A stretch of 21,355 nt of DNA from Bog-473 sp036502025 (GCA_036502025.1 DASXZJ010000049.1:1-21355); one strand, 5' to 3'; shown: positions 1 through 7,528, counted from the first letter of the stretch. The notes: generated by a model from the letters alone, not told the origin. A program made the numbers and translations.

Positions 1-461
1 TGCATGAAGCCGCCAAACCGTGGGACGCTCGACCCTCCGCCCATCCCGCCGATGCCTTGGCGGCCTCCGGTGCCTTGCGCCGTGCCCTCGCTGACCGTCC
101 GGTAGACGAGCACATGGCGGGCCAGGCCGGCGGCCACGGCCAGGCTGGCGGCGATCACGGCGCGCATCTGTCCGGCCCCCTCACCCCCGCCGTCGTGCCA
201 GTTGAGGGAGAGACCCAGGGCGTCCTGGACTTCGGGTGTGGTGGGGCCGGCGAAGCCGGGCGTGCCCGTGCCCATGCCCGGGTAGGTCGAGATCCCGTCG
301 ATGTCATCCCGGGTCAGTCCGGCATCGGCGATGGCGGCCAGGCCGGCTTCGATGGTGAGGTCGAGATCGTCCCGCCCGAGTCGGCGCCCGATCCGGGACT
401 GACCGATGCCGGAGATGACGGCGCGCCGTTCCAGGGGCTCTTCAACCGGACGCGGGCTCAC
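1..461 (-). CDS. Thiolase-fold protein (SCP-x/Ltp2-like), 5' part only
   Basis: The reverse strand reads from a GTG at 461-459 through about 153 codons to the window edge without a stop, so the C-terminal part is missing. The N-terminus shows the thiolase-superfamily pattern: a strand with AVISGIGQSRIGRR, an IEAGLAAIADAGL helix, DIDGISTYPG, then a glycine-rich stretch and AAGLARHVLVYRTVSEG. Where condensing or degradative thiolases have their nucleophilic Cys-Ser/Gly motif, this protein has HDGGGEGAGQM and no cysteine. That is usual for lipid-transfer-protein thiolases and Ltp2-type steroid side-chain aldolases, which work on acyl-CoA substrates with a DUF35 partner. The start overlaps the stop of the upstream DUF35 gene by 4 bp (GTGA), so translation is probably coupled. 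The family call is firm. The choice between thiolase and retro-aldolase is inference, because the C-terminal catalytic residues lie outside the window. Confidence 0.85.
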   Translation of the reverse strand, partial: MSPRPVEEPLERRAVISGIGQSRIGRRLGRDDLDLTIEAGLAAIADAGLTRDDIDGISTYPGMGTGTPGFAGPTTPEVQDALGLSLNWHDGGGEGAGQMRAVIAASLAVAAGLARHVLVYRTVSEGTAQGTGGRQGIGGMGGGSSVPRFGGFM

Positions 462-886
462 TGGGCGCTCCCGGGACTGATCGGCCGGAAGAGCGGGACG
501 TAGACGTCGTCGATGTGCTCGAAGGCCACCTCCACCGCCAGGCCGATATGCACGTCGTCGGGCTCAATGTCGATGAGGTTGGTGGTCAGGCGGATGTCGG
601 GCTGCTCATCAATGGACACCCAGGCGATGATGTAGGGATCACTGCCGGGGATCCACTGCTGGTGGTTGACCGAGAAGGTCTCGACCTGGCCCCGGCCGCT
701 GACTTCCTGCGGCGCAAGGTCGCGCGAGAGGCAGCGTGGGCAGATCGGTCCGGGTGGATGCATGAAGAATCCGCACGCGTTGCACCGCAGGAACCGCAAT
801 ACACCGTCTTGGCCCGAGGTCCAGAAGAACGCATTGTCGTCGCTGAGACGTGGCAGTAGACGGAGGGAAGGGCCATTGGCAACCAT
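458..886 (-). CDS. DUF35 zinc-ribbon/OB-fold protein, acyl-CoA enzyme partner
   Basis: The 142-residue product has the two-part DUF35 (ChsH2 C-terminal-like) layout. A short N-terminal helix (PRLSDDNAFFWTS) is followed by a rubredoxin-like zinc ribbon with Cys35, Cys38, Cys49 and Cys52 (CNACG...CPRC), then a beta-rich OB fold (about 60-135, with GQVETFSVNHQQW and PYIIAWVSID). Such proteins form complexes with thiolase-fold or MaoC-like enzymes and are needed for their activity or stability, probably through acyl-CoA binding. The gene overlaps the thiolase-like gene downstream by 4 bp, which supports a physical complex. The ATG at 886-884 is preceded by TATCAT with a 6-base gap and has no Shine-Dalgarno, so a leaderless transcript is likely. 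This would separate it from the acyltransferase gene 41 bp upstream. Confidence 0.88.
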   Translation of the reverse strand: MVANGPSLRLLPRLSDDNAFFWTSGQDGVLRFLRCNACGFFMHPPGPICPRCLSRDLAPQEVSGRGQVETFSVNHQQWIPGSDPYIIAWVSIDEQPDIRLTTNLIDIEPDDVHIGLAVEVAFEHIDDVYVPLFRPISPGSAQ

Positions 887-892
887 CGCCGC

Positions 893-898
893 ATGATA
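893..898 (-). promoter_or_regulatory. Putative -10 box for a leaderless DUF35-thiolase transcript
   Basis: The minus strand reads TATCAT, then six bases, then the ATG of the DUF35 gene. A TANNNT box 6-7 bases before the start codon is the usual geometry of actinobacterial leaderless promoters. No clear -35 was found at 17-18 bp. Confidence 0.45.
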
Positions 899-927
899 GG
901 GGCAGCAGCCAACCAGGCGCGCCGGGA

Positions 928-1500
928 TTATTTGGCTCGGATGAGTCGCGCCGGGTTGCCGGCGTAAACCGAATTCGGGGGGACCTCGCCCGATACCACC
1001 GACGCCGCGCCGATCACCGCGCCGTCCCCGATCGTGCTGCCCCGCAAGACGTAGGTGTCGGCCCCTATGAAGACGTCGTGGCCGATCATGATGGCGTCGG
1101 TGGCTTTCGGTTCAGGGACCGGTGACGTCCACCACTCCTGGGGATCGAGAGGGTGGAAGTTGGTGTCGATGATGGTCGCGTTGGCCCCGATCAGGCAGTT
1201 CGAGCCGATCTCGATGTGGTACGCCGCGCACAGGGTGATGCCACTGACACCGACATCGTCGCCGATGATCAGCCGTGCGCCGGAACGGACGGTCCGGATG
1301 ATGCAGGCATGATCCAAGCCCATGATGTGCCTTCTGCGTCCGGACACCGCGTTGAAACGCTCGCCAATCTGGAGGACCGAGTCGGGGGCGATGGTGATCA
1401 CCGGGAAACCGACGAACCTGGCCGAACGGGGAACGGGAATGCTCCGAGCCCGCAGGTAGGTCCGCACCAGTCGACGTTCGATCGGACCGAGGACGGGCAT
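928..1500 (-). CDS. Left-handed beta-helix (hexapeptide-repeat) O-acyltransferase
   Basis: This is a 190-residue protein starting MPVLGPIERR. The C-terminal two thirds contain imperfect hexapeptide repeats typical of the trimeric LbetaH acetyltransferases (WcaF/LacA/Maa type), such as LIIGDDVGVSG, IEIGSNCLIGANATI, IMIGHDVFIGADTYV and STIGDGAVIGAASVV. His116 in DTNFHPLDP fits the catalytic histidine, and the C-terminal YAGNPARLIR segment is the family's standard ending. It most likely moves an acetyl group from acetyl-CoA to a sugar hydroxyl or amine during glycan building. The frame stays open upstream to 1617, but that start would overlap the glycosyltransferase gene by about 60 bp and adds an Arg/Pro-rich tail outside the family, so the ATG at 1500 is preferred. 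It lies 56 bp after the GT4 gene on the same strand, probably in one operon. The sugar acceptor is unknown. Confidence 0.88.
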   Translation of the reverse strand: MPVLGPIERRLVRTYLRARSIPVPRSARFVGFPVITIAPDSVLQIGERFNAVSGRRRHIMGLDHACIIRTVRSGARLIIGDDVGVSGITLCAAYHIEIGSNCLIGANATIIDTNFHPLDPQEWWTSPVPEPKATDAIMIGHDVFIGADTYVLRGSTIGDGAVIGAASVVSGEVPPNSVYAGNPARLIRAK

Positions 1501-1556
1501 GGGCCAACCATAGCGTGCGCCTAATTGCGCGCCGCTGGTGGTTGGCGCGGCTGGTG

Positions 1557-2651
1557 CTACCCGTCGGCCGCCAGATCTCGGTACACGTCCCGGGTCAGTT
1601 CGGCGGTGCGACGCCACGAAAAATCGCGCGCCCGGGACCGTCCCAGGTCGGCCCAGCGCGCCCGCGTTGCCGGGTCGCCGGCCATCTGATCGATGAGGGC
1701 GGCCAGGCCTTCATCATCGGCATGCGCGAAGTACTGGGCGGCGCCGCCGCCGACCTCGGTCGAACAGGGCATGTCGGCGAGGATGACCGGACAGCCGGCG
1801 GCGAAGGCCTCCACAATCGGTAGCCCGAAGCCCTCGTAGAGCGATGGGAAAACGAAGCAGAGCGCCGAGGCAAACAAGGCCGGCAGCTCTTCGTCAGCGG
1901 CGACACGATGCTGAACGCGTTCTCTCAGCCCCAGTTCGTCAAGGCGCGCCAGCTCCGTGGCGTCAAAGGGTGGGCCGACGCAGACAAGCGACAGGGAAGG
2001 CCGATCGGAGGCCAGCCGCCCAAGAGCCCGCAAGAGAACGTCGAAGTTCTTGTAGCTGAAGCGCTGCCCGACATGGAGGACGTAGTCGGGCCCATCTCGA
2101 TCGCGTGGCGGCGGATCGAAGAACAGCTCGGAAACCCCGAGCGGGGTGACAACCACCGGCTTGTCCACCGCTCCGTAGAGCCTGAGCAGATCGTTCTTCG
2201 TGGTCTGCGAAATGCACAGAATGGCATCGCAGGCGTCGACGTAGCGACGCTTGGCGCCATGCGGGCTGCCGTTGGGAAAGTGCTCGGGGAAGAGCTCGGG
2301 GATCATGTCGTAGATCGTGCAAACACGGAAGTTCGTGGGGACTTCGAGCGCGTCCGGGAAGTAGTGGGTGTGGTGCAAGATCCGGGCCCGCCGCTTGCGG
2401 GGGTGGGCGGTGAGGCGGTTGAGAGGGCGCAGCACCCCCGGACGCTGCGCGATCTCGGGTAGTGGCGCTCGCCGATAGCGGACCGGGTCCAGTTCGAGCA
2501 GGTGCTCGCTGATGACATAGCGAAAGGGGGTTAGTGCTTCGATATCCAGTGAGAGCTGCGCCCGGTAGATCCGCAACAGCTCGGTGAAATACCGAGCGAC
2601 GCCACTGCGACGCGTGAAAGTGAAGACCTGATCGTCAAAGGTGACCTGCAC
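1557..2651 (-). CDS. GT4-family glycosyltransferase (GT-B fold)
   Basis: This is a 364-residue retaining glycosyltransferase of the GT4 type. The N-terminal Rossmann domain has the acceptor-side glycine loop RRSGVARYFTELL (14-26), HHTHYFPD (93-100) and YDMIPELFP. The C-terminal nucleotide-sugar domain has LHVGQRFSYKNFDVLLRAL (192-210) and FPSLYEGFGLPIVEAFAAG (268-286), with the E-x7-E pair Glu273 and Glu281. The arrangement resembles WbaZ/MtfB-like mannosyltransferases that use GDP- or NDP-sugars, but the donor cannot be fixed. The start is a GTG at 2651-2649, and the second codon onward already shows the first beta strand (QVTFDDQVF). The O-acyltransferase follows 56 bp downstream, and the divergent methyltransferase begins 146-155 bp upstream. 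It probably adds one sugar of a surface polysaccharide at the cytoplasmic face of the membrane. Confidence 0.9.
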   Translation of the reverse strand: MQVTFDDQVFTFTRRSGVARYFTELLRIYRAQLSLDIEALTPFRYVISEHLLELDPVRYRRAPLPEIAQRPGVLRPLNRLTAHPRKRRARILHHTHYFPDALEVPTNFRVCTIYDMIPELFPEHFPNGSPHGAKRRYVDACDAILCISQTTKNDLLRLYGAVDKPVVVTPLGVSELFFDPPPRDRDGPDYVLHVGQRFSYKNFDVLLRALGRLASDRPSLSLVCVGPPFDATELARLDELGLRERVQHRVAADEELPALFASALCFVFPSLYEGFGLPIVEAFAAGCPVILADMPCSTEVGGGAAQYFAHADDEGLAALIDQMAGDPATRARWADLGRSRARDFSWRRTAELTRDVYRDLAADG

Positions 2652-2769
2652 CGGGCTAACGGACCCGCCGTCCGGCCGCGGGATCCGGGGTCCAGATTGC
2701 GAGGCGGACGCTGGTCACGGCGGAGAGACTACTCAACCCCTCAGCGCCCACCGGAAGGGTTCCAAGGAG

Positions 2770-2799
2770 TTCACCGCTATCGCGGGGACCATCTACAGT
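2770..2799 (+). promoter_or_regulatory. Putative leaderless promoter of the zinc-finger methyltransferase
   Basis: A TTCACC element at 2770-2775 and a TACAGT element at 2794-2799 are 18 bp apart. The -10-like hexamer ends 7 bases before the ATG at 2807, which fits a leaderless start. The match to the -35 consensus is moderate. Confidence 0.4.
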
Positions 2800-2806
2800 G
2801 CCAGCT

Positions 2807-3631
2807 ATGAATCGGTGCAAGGTGTGTGACGGACCAACTGAAGTCACGCACAAAGGCCTCGTCCTCGGTCGTTACGAGGTGACCTATTCGATGTGCTCGG
2901 TGTGCGAGTACTGGAGCACCGAGGAGCCGTACTGGTTGGACGAGGCGTATTCCGATGCCATCGATTCGACGGATACCGGCCTGGTGCAGAGGAACCTCAG
3001 GTTGGCCAGGCAGGTCGGCGCCATGTTGCCGCGTTTGTATCCTGATGGCCCTTACGTCGACTGGGCCGGCGGCTGCGGGATGTTCGTCCGTCTCATGCGC
3101 GATGCCGGGTTCGACTTCTATTGGCAGGACCGGTACGCCGCCAACCTCCTGGCCCGCGGCTTTGGTTGGGATGGTCGAGGGGATGGCCGGAAGGCCACCG
3201 TGGTTACGGCGTTCGAAGTTCTCGAGCATGCCCCGGACCCGCTGGCGTTCTTCAGGGAGATGATCGAGGGAACCGGAGCCGATGCCTTCTTCTTCACCGA
3301 GACGCTGCACCCTGGTCCACCGGTCGACCCGGAGTGGTGGTATCTCGCCCCCGTGACAGGCCAGCACATCTCGTTCTATTCGAGTAAGACCCTGGAAACG
3401 CTGGCCCGACAACTCGGCCTGCACCTACGTTCCTGGGACACGCTGCACCTGATGACTCGGCGGCCGGTCGACGCCCTGGCGTACCGACGGGCGGTCACCT
3501 CGGCCCAACTGGCCAGCGTGCTGTCACGAGTGCCGGGACTGGCCGTGCGGACACCTCCGACCCTGACCTGGGCGGACAACCTGGACCTCATTCAGCGGCG
3601 CGATTCCAGCAGCAGCGAACCGTCAGAATAG
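2807..3631 (+). CDS. Class I SAM methyltransferase with N-terminal zinc finger
   Basis: The 274-residue product begins MNRCKVCDG. Two CxxC pairs near the N-terminus (CKVC and, about 23 residues on, CSVC) should bind one zinc ion, as in the N-terminal domain of sugar C-methyltransferases of the TylCIII/NovU type and related proteins. The SAM domain shows a glycine-rich motif I (VDWAGGCGMFVRLM), then DRYAANL, and the post-motif TAFEVLEHAPDPLAFF seen in Methyltransf_11/23 families. The C-terminal part (TGQHISFYSSKTLETLARQLG) is also typical. A GTG three codons earlier (2798) is in frame, but a TACAGT -10-like box overlaps it, so the ATG at 2807 is favoured. The gene diverges from the glycosyltransferase and ends 15 bp from the converging beta-helix gene. 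By context the substrate is a sugar or glycan intermediate, and the methylated atom is unknown. Confidence 0.85.
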   Translation: MNRCKVCDGPTEVTHKGLVLGRYEVTYSMCSVCEYWSTEEPYWLDEAYSDAIDSTDTGLVQRNLRLARQVGAMLPRLYPDGPYVDWAGGCGMFVRLMRDAGFDFYWQDRYAANLLARGFGWDGRGDGRKATVVTAFEVLEHAPDPLAFFREMIEGTGADAFFFTETLHPGPPVDPEWWYLAPVTGQHISFYSSKTLETLARQLGLHLRSWDTLHLMTRRPVDALAYRRAVTSAQLASVLSRVPGLAVRTPPTLTWADNLDLIQRRDSSSSEPSE

Positions 3632-3646
3632 GGCGGCTCCCTCTTC

Positions 3647-5917
3647 TCAATATCCGTAGACCCGCACCTCACCGAAGCTGAATGGCTGCCCATCTGTCTT
3701 GACCAGGGCCACGTAGCGCCACTGGCCCGTAGGCAAGGTGCACTGGAAGGAGCCGCCGTAGGGGATGGGGAGCGGCCCTTGCGAACAGGCGACCGTGAAG
3801 TGCGATGTGGCATCGGAGTTCGTCACCCACACTTGGAAGTTCTTACGTTCGCCCGGATTGTCGGTGCCGCGACCGAAGAGCACCTGGATCTTCTCCAGCG
3901 TGTGCGGGGCGCCGAGGTCGGTCCGCCAGGATGGGGTCGCATCACCCGCGGCAGAGGCCCAGCTGGTCATGGAGTTGCCGTCGTTGCCGAAGATGGCAAA
4001 CCCGGACGAGGCGGAAGCCGGGGTCAGATAGGACAGGTCGCGAGGTGCAGGCGATGGGGCCAGCGGGGCATAGGCCGCTTGGAGCCCGGCGTTGGCCATC
4101 GACCGCTTGGCGGCGGCCGTCCATGTCGTCAGACCGGTCTGATTGTTGCGGATGGTGTTCGTGGCGTTGTAAGGGCTGATCACCGAGGTGTCGCTGAAGT
4201 TGTGTTCGACATTGTTGGAGACAGCGGGGTTCGGTCCTTCCTGCAGGAAGACCCAGTTGTCCGCGGTGTGGGCGACGACGTTGTCGAAGACGTTGAAATT
4301 CGAGGCACCAGCATCCAGGTAGATCGACCCGTAGACCTGCGAGTCCCCGATGATGTAATTGCCAGTGATCGTCGAGGGTTGCGCCAAGGACCCACCTTGG
4401 CCGTTGTTCACATAGATGCCCCCACCGTCGAAGAGTGCCGACGTCATGACGTCATGGATGTAGTTGTCGTCGATGTGGTTGTTCTCCATGGCGTTGGGAT
4501 TGGATCCCCATCCCCAACCCAGTGATATGCCGACCCAGGGGGTGTCGGAGACTTCGTTGTGGTCGATGTCCGTGTTCTCGACCCAACCGGCAAAGATCCC
4601 TGCGCCTCCCAGATACTCAATCGCGACGTCGTGGATGTAATTGTCATTGAAGACGTCGCCTGATTCCATGGTCGAGGGGGGGACCGAATACGAGTCTCCA
4701 TCTCCGATGCTGATCCCCGATCCGGAGACATCAGTGATGGAATTCCCGATGATCGAATTGTTGCTGCCCCCGCCATCGAAGCTGATCGCTCCGCCGCCCA
4801 GGTGAGTCAGAGTGTTCCCCTGGAACAAGACATTGTTGCAGTCCTTGAAGGTGAGGTTGCTGGGCATCAACGCCGGAGTCAGGTAGTTGGTGGTCTGCAG
4901 CTCGTTGGCCTGCGTGTCAACCACACCTTGCGTTGGGCTGGGCAACCAGGTCGCGAACTCGAAGGTGAGCCCGACGAATTGGATGTCGTGTACCGAACCG
5001 GCGCTGAGCAGCGACTGGGCGGCGGGGGCCACCACGGTGGCGGTGGCCATCGCTTCGCCGCTCCGCGGGATGTAGTAGATCCTCCCGGCGTCTGAGTCGA
5101 GGTAGAACTGTCCCGGTTCTGACAAGAGGGCGTAGTTGTCTTCGATGAACGAGGGGAGTCCGACCACCGGGTCAGGGTTGGTTGTCCCGTCGCTGGCATT
5201 CCGGTAGCACGGTTCCTCCATGGTGATAGTGAGGCCCGAGACGGAGGAGACACCGCAGAATGAATCGGTCCAGCTACCACTGACGTACGCGGCGTTCCTT
5301 CCCTGCGACGGATATGAGAAGTCGATGTCGGTGGGATTCGTCCACGAGTCGATGGCCCTGTTGGTGATGGTGTAGCCGGTGGTGGTCTGCGTCATGGTGC
5401 CGAGCGCAGTTCCGGCATCCTCGTTGGCCAGGACGGCACGCACACCGTTGACGTAGAGCTGCCGGGTCTTGAAACCAACGGGGACGGCCGCCTCATAAAT
5501 GCCTCGCGAGCTGTCATGGAGCGTCCAGCCCGAGATGGAAGTCCCCCCGCTGAGGATCGGTTTTGACCCAGGTGCGGCCTGGTACCTGACCACGTGACCG
5601 TTCTGCCCAGAATCAGATGAGTCGAACGTCAAGGGAGCTTTCAGGGGGTACGTGCCCCCCGCCAGCTGCACCACCAGGTCCCCGCCCATGGTCGAGCTGG
5701 CCGACTCGACGTGGGATTTCGCGGTCTGAAGGGCGCAGGGGGAGGAAGATACGCATGACGTTCCCCGGCCGGTGGGGGACACAAAATAGGTCCGGGCCGG
5801 GGTCGTCCCGCCACGGGGGAAGACAACGATGGCGATCGTCGTGGCCAGGATGATGCAGGCGGCAATCACACCTGCCACGAGCTCTTGATGCCTCGTCGGT
5901 CGACGTATCCGCCTCAC
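3647..5917 (-). CDS. Membrane-anchored right-handed beta-helix protein with C-terminal F5/8C-like domain
   Basis: The 756-residue product starts at a GTG (5917-5915) preceded by GGGAGGAG with 6 bases between, the clearest ribosome site in the window. Residues 1-11 are basic, and 12-33 form a hydrophobic signal anchor with no lipobox. A Cys-containing YFVSPTGRGTSC entry and GGDLVVQLAGGTYPLKAPL (about 79-97) are the usual cap of pectate-lyase-like beta-helices. Residues about 300-590 carry many PbH1-type repeats rich in N-x-I/V patterns (GNSITDVSGSGISIGDG, NYIHDV twice, GNYIIGDSQVYGSIYLDAG). Residues about 632-756 look like a discoidin/F5-8 type C carbohydrate-binding domain (WRTDLGAPHTLEKIQVLFGRG ending FGEVRVYGY). 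The YVNGVRAVLAN segment and the overall plan recall GH141-like or related beta-helix glycosidases and lyases, but the active site cannot be assigned. It probably binds or cuts a polysaccharide outside the membrane. It lies 217 bp after GDP-L-fucose synthase on the same strand. The frame is open further upstream to 6334 but overlaps that gene. Confidence 0.85.
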   Translation of the reverse strand: MRRIRRPTRHQELVAGVIAACIILATTIAIVVFPRGGTTPARTYFVSPTGRGTSCVSSSPCALQTAKSHVESASSTMGGDLVVQLAGGTYPLKAPLTFDSSDSGQNGHVVRYQAAPGSKPILSGGTSISGWTLHDSSRGIYEAAVPVGFKTRQLYVNGVRAVLANEDAGTALGTMTQTTTGYTITNRAIDSWTNPTDIDFSYPSQGRNAAYVSGSWTDSFCGVSSVSGLTITMEEPCYRNASDGTTNPDPVVGLPSFIEDNYALLSEPGQFYLDSDAGRIYYIPRSGEAMATATVVAPAAQSLLSAGSVHDIQFVGLTFEFATWLPSPTQGVVDTQANELQTTNYLTPALMPSNLTFKDCNNVLFQGNTLTHLGGGAISFDGGGSNNSIIGNSITDVSGSGISIGDGDSYSVPPSTMESGDVFNDNYIHDVAIEYLGGAGIFAGWVENTDIDHNEVSDTPWVGISLGWGWGSNPNAMENNHIDDNYIHDVMTSALFDGGGIYVNNGQGGSLAQPSTITGNYIIGDSQVYGSIYLDAGASNFNVFDNVVAHTADNWVFLQEGPNPAVSNNVEHNFSDTSVISPYNATNTIRNNQTGLTTWTAAAKRSMANAGLQAAYAPLAPSPAPRDLSYLTPASASSGFAIFGNDGNSMTSWASAAGDATPSWRTDLGAPHTLEKIQVLFGRGTDNPGERKNFQVWVTNSDATSHFTVACSQGPLPIPYGGSFQCTLPTGQWRYVALVKTDGQPFSFGEVRVYGY

Positions 5918-6134
5918 GTGGTACTCCTCCCGTCGTTCCGGCGAACCCGTCAATCGCGCCAGCGACGCTGTCTGCTGACTCCGGAGAGAATGCGGCAAGC
6001 GGGCCTCCCCTGCGTGGGGGGTCGAGCAGGGGTCGCTCAAGCTCACCTTTCGGATCAGCTTACAAACTGGCTGCCCCTTCTCAACGTCGGCCAGTGCGCC
6101 CGCGGCTGATGGGCCCAGGTGGCGCGGACGGCAC
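5918..6134. other. 217-bp intergenic region between fucose synthase and beta-helix gene
   Basis: Apart from the strong ribosome site of the beta-helix gene at its left end, no gene, tRNA or convincing -35/-10 pair was found. A C-rich/G-rich inverted stretch near 6006-6022 could fold into a short hairpin. It is not followed by a T-tract on either strand. Confidence 0.4.
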
Positions 6135-7118
6135 CTATGAGGCGGCGATCGCGCCGGTCTCCACGAAGCCCCGGATGTGGCCCGGAGACTGGGCCAGGAA
6201 CCACTCGTAGGTGTCCCGCACGCCGGTGGCGAAGTCGATACGTGGCGACCAGCCAAGGTCGCGCAGTTTGCTGATATCGAGCACCTTTCGAGGCATGCCA
6301 TCGGGCTTCGAGGCGTCAAACACCAGCTCGGCACTTGGGTGGACTATGTCGCGCACCGTCTCGGCCAGTTCCCTGATGGTGATGTCGATCCCCGTTCCGA
6401 CGTTGACATGTTCGGAATCTGAGTAGTTCTCCATCAGGAACAGGCAGGCATCGGCGAGGTCGTCAACATGGAGAAACTCCCGCATGGGCCGGCCGGAGCC
6501 CCAGATCTCCACCTCGGTGCGACCCTCCAACTTGGCGTCATGGAACTTGCGGATGAGGGCAGGCATCACGTGACTGCTGGTGAGATCGAAGTTGTCGTTG
6601 GGGCCGTACAGGTTGGTGGGCATCGCAGAAATGAAATTGCACCCGTGCTGAGACCGATAGCTCTGGCAGAGCTTGATGCCGGCGATCTTGGCGATGGCGT
6701 AGTACTCGTTGGTGGGTTCCAACGGGCCGGTCAGGAGCTGCTCCTCGTTGATCGGCTGGACCGAATCGCGGGGGTAGATGCAGGAGCTCCCGAGGTAGAG
6801 CAGCTTGGTGGTGTCGAACAGGTGAGCGGCGTGGACAACCGTGGCATGGATCATCATGTTGTCGTAGAGAAACTCGGCGGGGCGGGTGGAGTTGGCCATG
6901 ATGCCGCCAACGGTCCCGGCGACCAGGAAGACGTATTCGGGACGATTGGCTCGGAACCAATAGGTGACGGCGGCCTGGTCACGGAGATCGAGTTGATCAC
7001 GCCTGGCCACGAGCAGGTTCGTATAGCCCTCAGACTGCAATTTTCCGATCACGGCCGAGCCCACGAGCCCGCCATGACCCGCAACGTATATCGACGCGTC
7101 CTTTGGGATGGTCGTCAT
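6135..7118 (-). CDS. fcl: GDP-L-fucose synthase (GDP-4-keto-6-deoxymannose epimerase-reductase)
   Basis: The 327-residue short-chain dehydrogenase (extended type) converts GDP-4-keto-6-deoxy-D-mannose to GDP-L-fucose with NADPH in the cytoplasm. The nucleotide-binding loop is GHGGLVGSA (14-22). The catalytic set lines up with the E. coli enzyme at a constant offset of four: Ser111 and Cys113 in GSSCIYP, Tyr140 and Lys144 in YYAIAK, and His183 in SSHVMPALIRKFHDAK. AGTVGGIMANSTRPAEF (67-83) and the GSGRPMREFLHVDD segment (207-220) are diagnostic for this family rather than for other NDP-sugar epimerases. The length is close to the usual 310-325. A GAGGGTGAGG stretch precedes the ATG. No GDP-mannose 4,6-dehydratase (gmd) is in the window, so its substrate must come from a gene elsewhere. 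It supplies the donor for a fucosylated surface glycan, consistent with its neighbours. Confidence 0.95.
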   Translation of the reverse strand: MTTIPKDASIYVAGHGGLVGSAVIGKLQSEGYTNLLVARRDQLDLRDQAAVTYWFRANRPEYVFLVAGTVGGIMANSTRPAEFLYDNMMIHATVVHAAHLFDTTKLLYLGSSCIYPRDSVQPINEEQLLTGPLEPTNEYYAIAKIAGIKLCQSYRSQHGCNFISAMPTNLYGPNDNFDLTSSHVMPALIRKFHDAKLEGRTEVEIWGSGRPMREFLHVDDLADACLFLMENYSDSEHVNVGTGIDITIRELAETVRDIVHPSAELVFDASKPDGMPRKVLDISKLRDLGWSPRIDFATGVRDTYEWFLAQSPGHIRGFVETGAIAAS

Positions 7119-7528
7119 GGCCTCACCCTCGCTCGCAGGTTCCGGAGGGCCTGAAGCCTACCTTGTCCGGATCGCGCCCTTTCCGGGCCGCGGCCCGATG
7201 GCTCACCCTCCCCGGGATTCCCCGGGCGACGGCGGAAACGGGGCCGGAGTCCTGACCGGCCCGTATCCAGCCGGTCTTGGGCGCGCCCCCTCGAGCCGCT
7301 GGGTGATGTGAGGTGGCGCAGGGGGGGTCAGTAGTCTTCCCGCCATGGCCGACCCGAAATCCCAGCCACCTCGTTGGTGAATCCGCCCCTGGGGCCCCTA
7401 TGCCGTTCGCGCCAGGTCCTCGTCGCCGGCGGGGGGCCGGCGCGGGTTGGCGAGCCGTGTGCCCCGACCGAGTCTCGCCGCTGGCCCGTGATCGGGTTTC
7501 CGAGCGCTGAACTCCCGATTACCTTCCC
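7119..7528. other. 410-bp divergent intergenic region, GC-rich with several dyads
   Basis: This region separates the fucose synthase (leftward) from the flippase (rightward). It holds a perfect 14-bp palindrome at 7184-7197 (CGGGCCGCGGCCCG), a close direct repeat CCCCGGG-ATT-CCCCGGG at 7210-7226, and a 7-bp-stem hairpin at 7254-7276. A TAGTCT box at 7332-7337 stands 7 bases before an ATG that opens only an 11-codon frame (7345-7380). Longer frames here have Arg/Pro/Gly-rich shadow-like translations and no family features. No tRNA or known riboswitch core was recognised. Confidence 0.5.
7254..7276. repeat. Inverted repeat, 7-bp stem and 9-base loop
   Basis: GACCGGC at 7254-7260 pairs perfectly with GCCGGTC at 7270-7276. 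It lies in the long divergent region about 250 bp before the flippase start. No T-tract follows, so it could be an operator or a leader hairpin rather than a terminator. Confidence 0.4.

Noticed and set aside
57..503. A 148-codon plus-strand frame at the left edge
   Set aside because: The opposite strand reads as a thiolase-fold N-terminus coupled to the DUF35 gene. This frame is its shadow.
5918..6334. Extended start of the beta-helix protein (139 extra residues)
   Set aside because: It would overlap the GDP-L-fucose synthase gene by 200 bp and bury the signal anchor. The GTG at 5917 has a strong, well-spaced ribosome site.
7210..7226. CCCCGGG direct repeat as part of a CRISPR or iteron array
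   Set aside because: There are only two short copies with a 3-base spacer and no further units, so this is probably chance in GC-rich DNA.
7313..7510. A 65-codon plus-strand frame in the long divergent gap
   Set aside because: It has no ribosome site and a low-complexity Pro/Arg/Gly translation, so it is not supported as a gene.
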